A stretch of DNA of 48,517 nucleotides from Pseudomonadota bacterium (GCA_022709365.1 JAKLIY010000032.1:1-48517), one strand, 5' to 3'; shown: positions 15,482-25,255, counted from the first letter of the stretch. Numbers and translations are program-made. The notes: a model not told the origin generated them from the letters alone.

Positions 15482-16438
15482 ATGAGTGACAAGACTGCGA
15501 ATACACAACAATCCTCCGGTACGGTGCAAACCACCGGCCATGCCTGGGATGGCGATTTGCAGGAGTACAACAATCCACTGCCACGTTGGTGGCTGTGGTG
15601 CTTTTACGGCACGATCGTGTTCTCGATTCTCTACTGGTTCGTCTATCCCTCCTGGCCGGTCGGAGATACCTGGATCAAAGGCACAGGGACGGTGGACTAC
15701 ACGGTCGTTGACAAGGGGACAGGCAAGGAACAGGCCAAGGAATACCGCTGGAACACCCGTTCTCTGTTGCTGGAAGATCTAGGCGCGGCGGCGACTGATC
15801 CGCAGCGCAAGGCCATGCTGGCCAAGGTGGAAGCGGCGGACTATGACCAGATCGTCAAGGATCCCAAAATGATGGAATTTGTGCGCTCGGTCGGCAAGGG
15901 ATTGTTTGGCGACAACTGTGCCGCCTGTCATGGGCGCGGCGGTCAGGGCGTCGTCGGCCTGTATCCGAACCTGACGGATGACGACTGGCTATGGGGCGGC
16001 AAGATGGCGAAGATCAACGAGACGCTGATGCAGGGCCGTAAGGGTTTCATGCCGGCGTTTGGCCCTGTGCTCAAGCCGGAGCAACTCGATGATGTCGCTG
16101 AATATGTGTTGACGCTGTCCAATGAGGCGCAACCCAGCGAAGCCTCAGCGCGCGGCAAGGAAATTTTCCAGGGTCAAGTCGGCGGTTGCTACTATTGCCA
16201 TGGTGCTGACGCCAAAGGTCTCCCATCGCAAGGCTCGGCTAATCTGACCGACAAGATCTGGGCGATTGTGAACATCCCCGCATTGAAGACTCCACAGGAG
16301 AAGCAGGCGGCACTTAAAACCTTCATCTCGAATGGCGTCAATAACACCCGGGTGATGCCGGCCTGGAAGGATCGCCTGTCCTCTACCGACATCAAGTTAC
16401 TAGCGGTCTACGTTCATCAGTTGAGCGGCGTTAAGTAA
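15482..16438 (+). CDS. ccoP: cbb3 oxidase dihaem subunit
   Basis: CcoP is the entry point for electrons from soluble cytochrome c. An N-terminal helix (about residues 35-57) precedes two cytochrome c domains with CAACH (C146, C149, H150) and CYYCH (C236, C239, H240). Axial methionines are probably in GFMPAFGP and TRVMPAWKD. Length (318 residues) is normal. It starts three bases after the ccoQ stop and is followed by a strong terminator. Confidence 0.96.
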   Translation: MSDKTANTQQSSGTVQTTGHAWDGDLQEYNNPLPRWWLWCFYGTIVFSILYWFVYPSWPVGDTWIKGTGTVDYTVVDKGTGKEQAKEYRWNTRSLLLEDLGAAATDPQRKAMLAKVEAADYDQIVKDPKMMEFVRSVGKGLFGDNCAACHGRGGQGVVGLYPNLTDDDWLWGGKMAKINETLMQGRKGFMPAFGPVLKPEQLDDVAEYVLTLSNEAQPSEASARGKEIFQGQVGGCYYCHGADAKGLPSQGSANLTDKIWAIVNIPALKTPQEKQAALKTFISNGVNNTRVMPAWKDRLSSTDIKLLAVYVHQLSGVK

Positions 16439-16461
16439 GCTTTAGGGATGCGCTCCGGATC

Positions 16462-16495
16462 AACGTTTCACCCCCCGGAAGGGGGGTGAAACGTT
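16462..16495. terminator. Perfect 15-bp hairpin after ccoNOQP
   Basis: Bases 16462-16476 pair without mismatch with 16481-16495 around GGAA, a GNRA-type tetraloop. The stem ends in a C6/G6 block. Only short T-runs follow, so termination may be partial and allow some read-through into ccoG. The stem is symmetrical and could act in both directions. Confidence 0.75.
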
Positions 16496-16616
16496 TATGG
16501 GTTTCCTCATTTTCTCGCTTGCTCACCCCTGAGTTGACGAACCGCAATGACGTTGAGCTTCAATCGCGGTCAATATCATCATTTCTGCTGTTTCCTCACC
16601 GAAAATCGGGTGGACC

Positions 16617-18044
16617 ATGTCCGAACCAACCCCTTCGCTTTATCAGAAACGTATTCAAATTCATCCCCGTTCCGTCAAGGGTCAATTCCGTAACCTCAAA
16701 ACCGGCGTTCTGGTTTTGGCGTATCTCGTTTTTTTCCTGTTGCCGTGGCTACGCTGGGACCGGCCTAACGCCCCGGATCAAGCCGTGCTGTACGATCTGC
16801 CGGGACGACATTTCTACATTTTCGGCCTGACTATCCAGGTACAGGACATTTTCTGGCTAGCCGGAGTGTTGATCATCTTCGCGATTTTATTGTTCTTCGT
16901 CACCGGCCTGGCCGGGCGGGTCTGGTGCGGCTATTTCTGCTTCCAGACGCTGTGGACCGATCTTTACATGATGGTCGAAAAATGGATTCAGGGCGACCGC
17001 CCGGCGCGCATCCGGCTGGATAAAGGTCCCTGGAACCGCGAAAAGTTCATTAAACGCGGGGGAACCTATGCGATCTGGCTGTTCATCGCCTTCTGGAGCG
17101 GTCTGAGCTTTACCATGTACTGGGTCGACGCGCCGACGCTGGTGGTGGATTTCCTGCTGGGCCGTGCGCCTTACGCCGCGTATTTCACAACCTTCTTTCT
17201 GACCACGACCACCTTCGTCATGGCCGGGCTGGCGCGTGAGCAGGTCTGCGTCTACATGTGTCCGTATGCGCGCTTCCAGAGCGCCATGTTTGACCATGAC
17301 ACCCTGATTATTTCCTATGAGGCTAAACGGGGTGAGGGAACGCAGGGCCGGGCCAAATTGGGCAAGGGGATGAAAACCCGTGAAGAACGGCAGGCGCAGG
17401 GCGCGGGCGATTGCATTGATTGCGGCTACTGCGTGCAGGTCTGTCCGGTAGGCATCGATATCCGCAACGGCTTGCAATACCAGTGCATTTCCTGCGCACT
17501 GTGCATCGACGCCTGCGACACGATCATGGATAACCAGAAATGGCCGCGTGGGTTGATCCACTATACCTCGGAAAATGCGCTCCAGGGCCGCAAAACGACG
17601 CTGCTCAAGCCCAAGACCGTTGGTTATGGCGTGATTTTGACGGCGGCGACGGTACTCCTGATCTGGAGCGTCGTCACCCGTTCGCCCTATACCGGGATGG
17701 TCGAGCAAATCCGCCAGCCGTTGTACACCCAGTTGTCGGACGGCAGCATCCGCAATACCTATGAGATCAAGCTGAATAACAAGCTGACGGCACCGATGAC
17801 GGTAGGTATTCGCATCGAAGGACTGCCGGGCGCGGTGCTGGATATGGACAGTATGGAACGACTCAAGCTAGCCCCACAGGAGCGGATTAAACTGTTGGCG
17901 CGCGTGCAGATTCCACCCGTTCAGGATGACTCTGGGAAAAAGAATGATCGTGACGAGGTAACCTTTGTCATCGAGGCGCTGGAGGGCGCTACAGCCGAGC
18001 CGATTCGTCGTGAAGTGCCGTTCTACGTCCCGGAAGGTGATTGA
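16617..18044 (+). CDS. ccoG: Cytochrome oxidase accessory protein CcoG (RdxA/FixG family)
   Basis: CcoG is a membrane iron-sulphur protein proposed to reduce copper for cbb3 assembly. Several membrane helices span about residues 30-210. Two ferredoxin-type clusters follow: CIDCGYCVQVCP and CISCALCIDACD. The C-terminal part, after a helix ending near residue 355, is a periplasmic immunoglobulin-like domain (NTYEIKLNNKLTAPMTVGI). Extra cysteines (VWCGYFCFQTLW, EQVCVYMCPYARFQ) are typical. Length (475 residues) is normal. Its stop overlaps the ccoH ATG as TGATG. Confidence 0.95.
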   Translation: MSEPTPSLYQKRIQIHPRSVKGQFRNLKTGVLVLAYLVFFLLPWLRWDRPNAPDQAVLYDLPGRHFYIFGLTIQVQDIFWLAGVLIIFAILLFFVTGLAGRVWCGYFCFQTLWTDLYMMVEKWIQGDRPARIRLDKGPWNREKFIKRGGTYAIWLFIAFWSGLSFTMYWVDAPTLVVDFLLGRAPYAAYFTTFFLTTTTFVMAGLAREQVCVYMCPYARFQSAMFDHDTLIISYEAKRGEGTQGRAKLGKGMKTREERQAQGAGDCIDCGYCVQVCPVGIDIRNGLQYQCISCALCIDACDTIMDNQKWPRGLIHYTSENALQGRKTTLLKPKTVGYGVILTAATVLLIWSVVTRSPYTGMVEQIRQPLYTQLSDGSIRNTYEIKLNNKLTAPMTVGIRIEGLPGAVLDMDSMERLKLAPQERIKLLARVQIPPVQDDSGKKNDRDEVTFVIEALEGATAEPIRREVPFYVPEGD

Positions 18045-18847
18045 TGACTGATTTGCTGCTCGGCCTGGGCATCGGTGTTGCGCTGATTGTGCTGGTGAAT
18101 CTGGGCTTATTCCGCTTTGCCGGGGTCAGCGCGAAATGGGCCGCGACCGTCACCGCCCTGATGACGGTGGGCCTGTATGTGCCCTACAGCATTCTGCGCT
18201 GGCCGGGCGGCGATATCTTCGCGATCCATCTGGCGATTTATCTTCTCACCGCGATGGCTTGTGGGATGCTGCTCGGTGTCCGTTCCAGCGGTCAGGGATT
18301 GCACTGGGGACCCGCGACGCTGATCGGATTTTTCATCTTCGTGGCGGTGTCCGGCGCGGTGTTCATCGTGGTTGCCGAGCATGGCGTACCGCCATGGGTT
18401 CGCAACTGGCTGTTACCCCAACCCGCCAGTCAACGCGAGACCATGTCGATGTTCCCTGGGGTGATCGCGCACGATTTCCACAAGAAGGAGGCGCTGTATA
18501 ACCAGTATCTCCAGCAGGTGGAGCGGCAGCGCCAGCGGGGCTGGCAGGTTCACAAGGGCTGGGTTGGAGAACCGGTTTTAGGTGAACCCGCCTTGTTTCG
18601 AGTAGCGGTGCAGACTCCTGAGGGCGAACCGTTGACCGGTGCTACCGTGGCTGGGCAATTCCTCCGCACGTCCACCAGCAAGCTGGATGTCGATTTTGCT
18701 CTGGATGAAACTGCGCCGGGCGTTTATGAATCCAAAGTGACCTTGCCCGCTGCCGGTCGCTGGGATCTGGTGTTGAGCATTCGTAAGGGTGATGATCTGC
18801 ATGAAATCCAGGCCAGCACCGCAGTGGGTGAGTTCAAGAGTCAATGA
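18044..18847 (+). CDS. ccoH: FixH/CcoH family protein with an extended membrane N-terminus
   Basis: FixH/CcoH proteins assist cbb3 maturation and usually have one helix and a short periplasmic domain of about 150-170 residues in total. This one is 267 residues. The N-terminal ~125 residues hold four hydrophobic segments, then comes a periplasmic FixH-like part starting near MFPGVIAHDFHKKEALYN, with the conserved transport-like pattern EPALFRVAVQTPEGEPLTGA and a C-terminal beta-rich end. The assignment rests on position after ccoG and on that domain. The ATG at 18044 overlaps the ccoG stop; its own stop overlaps the next ATG as ATGA. Confidence 0.85.
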   Translation: MTDLLLGLGIGVALIVLVNLGLFRFAGVSAKWAATVTALMTVGLYVPYSILRWPGGDIFAIHLAIYLLTAMACGMLLGVRSSGQGLHWGPATLIGFFIFVAVSGAVFIVVAEHGVPPWVRNWLLPQPASQRETMSMFPGVIAHDFHKKEALYNQYLQQVERQRQRGWQVHKGWVGEPVLGEPALFRVAVQTPEGEPLTGATVAGQFLRTSTSKLDVDFALDETAPGVYESKVTLPAAGRWDLVLSIRKGDDLHEIQASTAVGEFKSQ

Positions 18848-20526
18848 ACCAGCTTATTTTAGGCGATTGTTTTGAAGTTTTGAAAAAGATCGAAATGGCG
18901 AGTGTCGATTTGATTTATCTCGACCCGCCGTTTTTTTCCAATCGCAACTATGAAGTCATTTGGGGTGATGTGGGGGAAATCCGCAGCTTTCAGGATCGCT
19001 GGTCAGGTGGGATTGATCATTACATTGCGTGGCTCAAAGATCGGGTAGAGGAAATGCACCGGATATTGAAGCCGACTGGCTCTATTTTTCTGCACTGCGA
19101 TTGGCACGCAAATGCTTATATCCGAGTACATATTCTCGACCGAATTTTTGGTGAGCAGAATTTTAGAAATGAGATTATCTGGAAAAGGACAAATGCAAAA
19201 GGATTGGCATTCAAACGTTACGCCCAAAATCACGATACGATTTTTTATTATGCTAAATCAGATAAATTTACCTGGATTCCACAATATTTATTGCATGATG
19301 AAAAATATGTAAAAGACTTTTACAAATACGTCGAACCCGATACAAAGAGAAAGTACAGTTTAGACAATCTTGCTAACCCTAATAAAGACCGACCGAACCT
19401 AACTTATGAATTTTTGGGCGTCACCCGCGTTTGGCGCTGGACAAAGGAAAAAATGCAGGAAGCCTATGAGCGGGGATTGATTGTTCAGACAAAAGAAGGG
19501 GGAGTCCCACGATTAAAACGTTATCTCGATGAACAAGAAGGTACACCCATAGATGATTGTTGGCTAGATATTATAAATGTTCAATCAAAGATAGAAAAAA
19601 TCGGCTACCCCACACAAAAACCTGAAGCCTTATTGAAAAGAATTATTCAATGCGCGTCCAATGAAGGCGATACCATTTTAGACCCTTTTGTCGGTGGCGG
19701 AATGACCGTTATTGCTGCTGAAAAACTCAAGCGGCGCTGGATCGGCATTGATCAGTCGGTCGCCGCCATCAAGGTATCGGAATTGCGCCTGCAAGGGCAA
19801 AGCGATCTGTTTTCCCAGCCGTTCATCGTTCAACTGCACAAATATGATTACGACACGCTACGCTATAAAGATGCGTTTGCGTTTGAAACGTGGATTATTG
19901 AACAGTTCGGTGGCGTAGCCAACGCCAAACAAATCAACGACTCCGGCATTGATGGTAAAACCCGTGATGGCAAACCGATTCAGGTCAAGCGTTCCGACAC
20001 TATCGGACGGAATGTGGTTGATAATTTCCTGTCCGCCTGCAAGCGCTATGACAAGACTCGATTTGAAAATAATCAAAAAAACCGTGAATCTGTTGGAGTG
20101 ATTATCGCTTTCAGTTTTGGCAAAGGCGCGATTCAGGAAATCGCCCGGCTGAAAAATGAAGAAAACACGATCATTGATCTGGTCAAAGTTGAAGATATCG
20201 TTCCCATTGCGAAAAAACCACGGTTAAGTATTGAGTTAAAAGATTTGGGAATGGATAACAAGCAGGCGCGGGAAATTGAGTTTACCGCCCAAGGTGAATC
20301 AGAAGCTGGCATTGAATTTTACGCCTGGGACTGGAGCTATGATCAGGAACAAGGCGTGTTCAAGCCCGAAATATTGAGAGATAAAGAAGGGAAACAGGTT
20401 TATAAATTTAAAGCCGGGACATATTGCATTGCGGCCAAAGTCGTCGATAACGATGGGTTGGAAAGCATGGAAGTTATCAAATTGAAGATCAATGGAGGAG
20501 TTCATTTAACGGGTGAACCGGCTTGA
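18844..20526 (+). CDS. DNA methyltransferase fused to a Mrr-like nuclease domain and a PKD-like tail
   Basis: Residues 1-~315 are an amino-methyltransferase (N6-adenine or N4-cytosine) with catalytic motif IV DPPF at 27-30 placed before the AdoMet motif I DPFVGGG at 280-286, the beta-class order. The variable region between (about 110-235) would recognise the target. Residues ~340-455 look like a PD-(D/E)xK nuclease of the Mrr type: E349 in [12 protein letters not shown]370 in SGIDGK, and Q380/K382 in IQVKRSD. Residues ~485-550 resemble a PKD or immunoglobulin-like fold ([24 protein letters not shown]). It may be a single-chain restriction-modification enzyme. The gene is AT-rich, especially 19100-19650, unlike its neighbours. 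It overlaps ccoH by ATGA and ccoI by TTGA. Function of the nuclease part is inferred from motifs. Confidence 0.85.
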   Translation: MNQLILGDCFEVLKKIEMASVDLIYLDPPFFSNRNYEVIWGDVGEIRSFQDRWSGGIDHYIAWLKDRVEEMHRILKPTGSIFLHCDWHANAYIRVHILDRIFGEQNFRNEIIWKRTNAKGLAFKRYAQNHDTIFYYAKSDKFTWIPQYLLHDEKYVKDFYKYVEPDTKRKYSLDNLANPNKDRPNLTYEFLGVTRVWRWTKEKMQEAYERGLIVQTKEGGVPRLKRYLDEQEGTPIDDCWLDIINVQSKIEKIGYPTQKPEALLKRIIQCASNEGDTILDPFVGGGMTVIAAEKLKRRWIGIDQSVAAIKVSELRLQGQSDLFSQPFIVQLHKYDYDTLRYKDAFAFETWIIEQFGGVANAKQINDSGIDGKTRDGKPIQVKRSDTIGRNVVDNFLSACKRYDKTRFENNQKNRESVGVIIAFSFGKGAIQEIARLKNEENTIIDLVKVEDIVPIAKKPRLSIELKDLGMDNKQAREIEFTAQGESEAGIEFYAWDWSYDQEQGVFKPEILRDKEGKQVYKFKAGTYCIAAKVVDNDGLESMEVIKLKINGGVHLTGEPA

Positions 20527-22961
20527 ACAATCACCCATCCACGGCTGAAACTATCTGCTTCCACTGTGGTTTGCCGGTTCCGCCCAGCATTCCCTACGCT
20601 ACGGTGATCGATGGTCAGCGCCAGCCAATGTGCTGTCACGGTTGCGCAGCCGTCGCCGAGGCGATTGTCGCCGCCGGTCTGACGGACTTTTACCGCCATC
20701 GCACCGCGCCCTCGCGCCGCGCTGAAGACATGATTCCTGAACCATTGCGCGGGCTGGAACTGTACGACCGTCCGGATTTACAGAAGAGCTTTGTCCGGGC
20801 TGAAAGCGAGCATATCCGCGAAGCCGCGCTGATTCTGGAGGGCATCGTCTGCGCGGCCTGTGTCTGGCTCAACGAACGACATGTTAACGCCCTGCCCGGC
20901 GTGTTGGAATTCCGGGTCAACTATTCCACGCACCGCGCCCGGGTCCGCTGGGACGAGCAGCAAACCAAGTTGAGCGAAATTCTGACGGCCATCACTGCTA
21001 TCGGTTACATCGCCCATCCCTTTGATCCCAGCCGTCAGGAAGCCCTGCAAAAACGCGAACGGGCGGTTGCGCTGCGCCGGTTGGCGGTCGCCGGTCTATT
21101 CTCCATGCAGGTGATGATGCTGGCGGTTGGGTTATACGTCGGCGAATACCAGGGTATGGAGGACTGGATTTGGGAATTTCTGCGCTGGATTTGCCTGATT
21201 TTAACCGTGCCGGTCGTTACCTATTCCGCGCAACCGTTTTACATCGCCGCCTGGCGTGATTTACGCAACCGGCAACTGGGCATGGATGCGCCGGTCTCGC
21301 TGGCCATTCTCGCCGCCTTCGCCGCCAGCGTCTGGCATACCTGGATCGGCAGCGGCGAGGTCTATTACGACTCGGTGACGATGTTTGTGTTCTTTCTATT
21401 GACCGGACGCTTTCTGGAAATGAACGCCCGCCATCGGGCCGGGCAGATTTCCGAGGCGCTGGTGCGGATGTTGCCGGCGACCGCGACCCGGTTGGATGAC
21501 CATGGCGTCGAAGTGATTGTGCCCATCGCGGAGCTGGGACCGGGCGACCGGGCGTTGGTGCGACCGGGCGAGACGATTCCTGCGGATGGCCGGGTGGAAG
21601 AAGGCGCGAGCAGCGTCGATGAGTCGCTGTTGACCGGGGAAAGTCTGCCATTGCCGAAACATATTAGCGAAACGGTGATCGGTGGCTCGGTCAATGTCGA
21701 GAGTCCACTGGTGATGCGGATCGAGAAGGTCGGCGTCGATACGGTCCTGTCGGCGATTGTCCGGCTATTGGATCGCGCCCAGGGTGAAAAGCCGCGACTG
21801 GCGCTGCTGGCTGACCGCATTGCCGGCGGGTTTATCGCGGTCTTGTTGGTGGTGGCAACCGTGGTCTTTTCGGCGTGGTGGTCGCTCAGCGATTTCGATA
21901 CGGCATTCCGCATTACGCTGTCCGTGCTGGTGGTGACTTGTCCCTGTGCGTTATCGCTGGCGACGCCAACGGCCATTGTCGCCGCTACCGGAACACTGAC
22001 CCGAATGGGCCTTTTGACGACTCGCGGTCATGCGCTGGAAACCCTGGCGCGGGCGACCCATATCATTTTTGACAAGACCGGCACGCTGACTTTTGGGCGG
22101 CCACAGGTGACAGCGGTCGAGCCGATGAGCAGCCTGGAGCCGCAACAGTGTTTAGTATTGGCGGCGGCGCTGGAGCGCGGTTCTGAACACCCGGTGGGCC
22201 GGGCGCTGGCCGAAGCGGCAGGTTTGGGTGTCCCGACCGCAACGGAATTGCACAATACGCCGGGCAGCGGCATTGAAGGCTGGATCGACGGTCGCCGTTA
22301 TCGGATCGGCCAGCCGGCATTCGTCGTCGCCCTGAGTGGGGCGGCGGTTGTCGAGAAAGATGATCTCGACGCCGCCAGCACTTGGGTGGCGCTCGGCGAT
22401 GAGCATGGGTTATTGGCCTGGTTCCAGTTGAGCGACGCCTTGCGGCCCGGCGCGGCAAAAGCGGTTGCGGCTTTGCAAGCGCGGGGCTTGGCGGTGGAAC
22501 TGTTGAGCGGCGACCGGGCGGAAGCCGTCGATCATATTGCCCGTGAGGTGGGCATCGCCTCAGCTCAAGGCGGAATGTCTCCCCAGGACAAACTGGAACG
22601 CTTGCAGGCGTTGCAGCGGCAGGGAGCCACAGTCGCCATGGTGGGGGATGGAGTCAACGATGCCCCGGTACTGGCGGCGGCGCAGATCTCGCTGGCGATG
22701 GGCAGCGGGACGCAACTGGCCCACGCCACGGCGGACATGATTCTGTTGTCGGAGAAACTCGAACATCTGCCGGCGGGCGTCGATATGGCCCGACGGACTT
22801 TAGTGATCATGCGGGAGAATTTTGCCTGGGCAATCGGGTACAATTTAATCGCATTACCGTTGGCGGCCGGGGGATGGTTAACCCCCTGGATGTCGGCGAT
22901 TGGTATGTCGTTCAGTTCGTTGCTGGTGGTGGTGAACGCGCTGCGGCTTCGGCAACCCTGA
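20523..22961 (+). CDS. ccoI: Copper-transporting P1B-type ATPase of cbb3 assembly
   Basis: CcoI/FixI exports copper across the membrane for the cbb3 CuB site. The N-terminus has a cysteine-rich segment (CFHCGLPVP, then MCCHGCA) and a heavy-metal domain with [10 protein letters not shown]. Membrane helices follow, with the ion motif CPCALSL, the phosphorylation motif DKTGTLTFG and the hinge motif [10 protein letters not shown]. Length (812 residues) is normal. The only plausible start is TTG at 20523, overlapping the stop of the methyltransferase as TTGA. A GGAGGAG site lies at 20494-20500, about 22 bases upstream, which is too far to be ideal; translation is probably coupled. Confidence 0.93.
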   Translation: MNNHPSTAETICFHCGLPVPPSIPYATVIDGQRQPMCCHGCAAVAEAIVAAGLTDFYRHRTAPSRRAEDMIPEPLRGLELYDRPDLQKSFVRAESEHIREAALILEGIVCAACVWLNERHVNALPGVLEFRVNYSTHRARVRWDEQQTKLSEILTAITAIGYIAHPFDPSRQEALQKRERAVALRRLAVAGLFSMQVMMLAVGLYVGEYQGMEDWIWEFLRWICLILTVPVVTYSAQPFYIAAWRDLRNRQLGMDAPVSLAILAAFAASVWHTWIGSGEVYYDSVTMFVFFLLTGRFLEMNARHRAGQISEALVRMLPATATRLDDHGVEVIVPIAELGPGDRALVRPGETIPADGRVEEGASSVDESLLTGESLPLPKHISETVIGGSVNVESPLVMRIEKVGVDTVLSAIVRLLDRAQGEKPRLALLADRIAGGFIAVLLVVATVVFSAWWSLSDFDTAFRITLSVLVVTCPCALSLATPTAIVAATGTLTRMGLLTTRGHALETLARATHIIFDKTGTLTFGRPQVTAVEPMSSLEPQQCLVLAAALERGSEHPVGRALAEAAGLGVPTATELHNTPGSGIEGWIDGRRYRIGQPAFVVALSGAAVVEKDDLDAASTWVALGDEHGLLAWFQLSDALRPGAAKAVAALQARGLAVELLSGDRAEAVDHIAREVGIASAQGGMSPQDKLERLQALQRQGATVAMVGDGVNDAPVLAAAQISLAMGSGTQLAHATADMILLSEKLEHLPAGVDMARRTLVIMRENFAWAIGYNLIALPLAAGGWLTPWMSAIGMSFSSLLVVVNALRLRQP

Positions 22962-22977
22962 GAGAGGTCAGCGTCCC

Positions 22978-23172
22978 ATGCGCATCCTGTACCTGTTGAT
23001 TCCCATGGCCCTTGGGGTCATCGGCGTGGCGCTGTGGGCCTTTCTCTGGGCGGTGCGGAGTGGGCAGTTCGATGATCTGGAAGGACCGGCCCATCGAATC
23101 CTGATGGACGATGACGACCCGCGCATTCCCCATCGTAACGAAAAGGTGGATGACTCATCCTTGAATGATTGA
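22978..23172 (+). CDS. ccoS: cbb3 oxidase assembly protein CcoS
   Basis: A 64-residue protein with one N-terminal membrane helix (about residues 3-24, ILYLLIPMALGVIGVALWAF) and an acidic C-terminal tail. The pattern AVRSGQFDDLEGPAHRIL followed by DDD is diagnostic for CcoS, needed to insert cofactors into CcoN. It follows ccoI by 16 bases with AGAGAGG as ribosome-binding site. Confidence 0.92.
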   Translation: MRILYLLIPMALGVIGVALWAFLWAVRSGQFDDLEGPAHRILMDDDDPRIPHRNEKVDDSSLND

Positions 23173-23219
23173 GCATCGTTGCCCCATCTTTCATCTATAA
23201 ACCGTAAAGGAGAACTCCA

Positions 23220-23321
23220 ATGTTTACTTTTCAGAATTTCCCGCTGATCTTGATCCTCATCCTCATTGTCGCCTCGTGGCTCAGTTTTTTCTCGGTCGTC
23301 CCCTGGGGTAATTTGTTCTAA
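23220..23321 (+). CDS. 33-residue single-helix membrane protein, candidate small cbb3 subunit or assembly factor
   Basis: ATG at 23220 to TAA at 23321 with an excellent AAAGGAG site eight bases upstream. Nearly the whole product is one hydrophobic helix (residues 8-28, rich in Leu and Ile, then VASWLSFF), with little charge. It lies 47 bases after ccoS and before a strong terminator, so it is the last gene of the cco operon. Small single-helix subunits (CcoM, CcoX-type) are known for cbb3 oxidases, but I cannot show homology at this length. The good ribosome-binding site, hydrophobic composition and operon position argue for a real gene. Confidence 0.6.
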   Translation: MFTFQNFPLILILILIVASWLSFFSVVPWGNLF

Positions 23322-23345
23322 ATCCAGTTTCAAGACGGGCCATCA

Positions 23346-23377
23346 CCGCCTTTTCCCGCGAGGGAGAAGGCGGTTTT
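23346..23377 (+). terminator. Rho-independent terminator of the ccoG-ccoS operon
   Basis: A 12-pair stem (CCGCCTTTTCCC with GGGAGAAGGCGG, one G-T pair) around a GCGA loop, followed at once by five T. Textbook intrinsic terminator. Confidence 0.9.
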
Positions 23378-23403
23378 TGTTGCCGCTGAACGAGGTTTGA
23401 GCG

Positions 23404-24216
23404 ATGAGTGTCGCGTTGGAACTGCTGGACCGGGAACGCATTCTGGCCGGGTTGACCGCTACGGCTCGTGCGGGCGTGAGCCGGTTGGAGACGTATTCAG
23501 TCCTGGATTCCACCAACCGCTACCTGCTGACCGGGGCGCAGGAGGGCTGGCCCAGTGGCGCCGTGTGTCTGGCGGAACAGCAGACCGCCGGTCGGGGCCG
23601 GCAAGGGCGCAGTTGGTTAACGCCCTTCGGCGCGAGTCTGGCGTATTCCCTGCTCTGGCGATTCGCCGGGCCGCTGGAAGCCTTGAGCGGTCTGAGCCTG
23701 GCGACCGGCCTTGCAGTGGCTCGTGTTCTGAAAGGTGCCGGTGTGAGCGAAGTCGGTCTGAAGTGGCCGAATGATGTGTGGTGGCAGGGGCGCAAGCTGG
23801 GCGGCATTCTGCTGGAGTCGGGTGGCAGTGCAGGCGATTTTTATGTCGTCGCGGGCGTCGGCCTCAATCTCGCCCTGCCGCGTCAGGAGGCGACCGTTAT
23901 CGATCAGCCTTGGGTCGATCTACAGGAAATTCTGGGAGTGGAGTCCATTTCCCGCAACCGCTGGGCGGCGACGCTGATCAGTGAGTTGGTCAAAACGTTC
24001 ATCGAATTTCAACAGGGCGGCTTTGCTGATCTAGCGGCGGAATGGGCGCAATTCGATCAGGTCGCGGGACGCCAGGTCAGCCTGCATTTGCCCAACGCCA
24101 CGTTTACCGGCATCGCCCGGGGGGTGGACGCAACGGGCGCATTGTTGCTGGAAATGGCGAACGGTGAAATCAAGCCGTATATCGGCGGGGAAATCCGCTT
24201 GAGGATTGCCGCATGA
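23404..24216 (+). CDS. birA: Biotin--[acetyl-CoA-carboxylase] ligase, lacking the DNA-binding domain
   Basis: This enzyme attaches biotin to the carrier protein of acetyl-CoA carboxylase via biotinyl-AMP. The catalytic core is intact: STNRYLL, the nucleotide loop GRGRQGRSW, then LKWPNDVWWQGRKLGGILLE, and the C-terminal SH3-like domain (RQVSLHLPNATFTGIARGVD). The protein is 270 residues; the N-terminal winged-helix domain of E. coli BirA is missing, with the start falling in the linker (ELLDRERILAGL). It should therefore be a pure ligase and not a repressor. Its end overlaps coaX as ATGA. Confidence 0.93.
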   Translation: MSVALELLDRERILAGLTATARAGVSRLETYSVLDSTNRYLLTGAQEGWPSGAVCLAEQQTAGRGRQGRSWLTPFGASLAYSLLWRFAGPLEALSGLSLATGLAVARVLKGAGVSEVGLKWPNDVWWQGRKLGGILLESGGSAGDFYVVAGVGLNLALPRQEATVIDQPWVDLQEILGVESISRNRWAATLISELVKTFIEFQQGGFADLAAEWAQFDQVAGRQVSLHLPNATFTGIARGVDATGALLLEMANGEIKPYIGGEIRLRIAA

Positions 24217-24947
24217 TTTTTTTGGCGGATGTGGGCAACAGCCGGATTAAATGGGCAGTCTGGGATGGAAGCGGATTCCAACAGCGCGGCCAGGCGAGTC
24301 ATGGTGCAGAAAACTGGACGGAATGGGCAGAGCGTCAATGGCGGGCGTTGCCGCCGCCACAGCGCGCGTTAATGGTCAGCGTGGCCGGTCCCGAAGCCCG
24401 ATCAGCGTTCACTGACTGGATTCAGAAAAGCTGGGGCATTGAGGCGCAGTTTGTCGGGTCTACAACGGCCGCCTGCGGGGTGCGCAACGCCTATGCAGAA
24501 CCGGAGCGGCTGGGCGCGGATCGCTGGGTGGCGCTGATTGCGGCCCGTTCCCTGACCCGGCAAAGCTGCTATGTGGTGGATTGCGGAACGGCAGTGACTA
24601 TCGACGCGCTAGCGGCGGATGGACAGCATCTGGGCGGGGTAATCGTGCCGGGGATGCGTTTGATGCGTGAGGCGTTGTATCGGGAAACCCGGCAGATTCC
24701 GCCGGAAACCGGCGAGCCGCGCCTGTTCGGCCAGAGTACCCGCGAAGGGGTATGGGGCGGGGCCTTGTATGCAGTTGCTTCAACCATCGACGGCATCACT
24801 GAGCGGATGATCGCTAACCACGGTTCCGGTTTACGCTTGCTGACCGGCGGCGATGCCGAGGGCGTTTTGCCGTATTTGCAGGCGGCGTATCAACTGGAGC
24901 CGGAGTTGATCTTCACCGGGTTACGGGTGATCGCTGGGGAAGCGTGA
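24213..24947 (+). CDS. coaX: Type III pantothenate kinase
   Basis: CoaX phosphorylates pantothenate, the first step of coenzyme A synthesis. It is an ASKHA-fold kinase with the phosphate loops [16 protein letters not shown] near the N-terminus and [12 protein letters not shown] near residue 125, plus [13 protein letters not shown] and [11 protein letters not shown], all typical. Length (244 residues) is normal. The birA-coaX pair is a common gammaproteobacterial arrangement. Confidence 0.95.
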   Translation: MIFLADVGNSRIKWAVWDGSGFQQRGQASHGAENWTEWAERQWRALPPPQRALMVSVAGPEARSAFTDWIQKSWGIEAQFVGSTTAACGVRNAYAEPERLGADRWVALIAARSLTRQSCYVVDCGTAVTIDALAADGQHLGGVIVPGMRLMREALYRETRQIPPETGEPRLFGQSTREGVWGGALYAVASTIDGITERMIANHGSGLRLLTGGDAEGVLPYLQAAYQLEPELIFTGLRVIAGEA

Positions 24948-25255
24948 GCGGTGGTATAGCGCCAACCACCGGGATGTCGATATCCAAGGTAAATATCGAC
25001 GTGGACCGTCACTGGGACTATCCTGCACAAATGGCAACAGTGGGCGTTATCGTGTCCACACTGCCTGCAAGTTGCATTACAATCATCGTCGATGGCGTCT
25101 TCTACCAAAATTGTGGCGGTATCTACTACGCGCCTCGCTACGACAGTCGGAACATCGTGTACGAAGTCGCCTTACCGCTTTCCGGTTTGGAACCAGAAGA
25201 CCTCATCGAGGATTCAATCGCTTTTATCTTTATCTTGAAGCAGGAGATTTTCATC
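24944..25255 (+). pseudogene. Decayed ORF resembling small exported YY-rich proteins
   Basis: This stretch is open from an ATG-type overlap with the coaX end and runs in frame into aqpZ. It contains [12 protein letters not shown], then [20 protein letters not shown] and IYYAPRY. I recall this pattern from exported hypothetical proteins with valine/asparagine-rich N-termini and a Cys-pair core. Here the usual signal peptide and repeat region are absent, so it is probably the remnant of such a gene. It has no clear ribosome-binding site. It could instead be non-coding leader DNA of aqpZ. Confidence 0.4.

Noticed and set aside
16486..16830. Plus-strand frame overlapping the start of ccoG
   Set aside because: It begins inside the terminator stem and is a phase shadow of ccoG.
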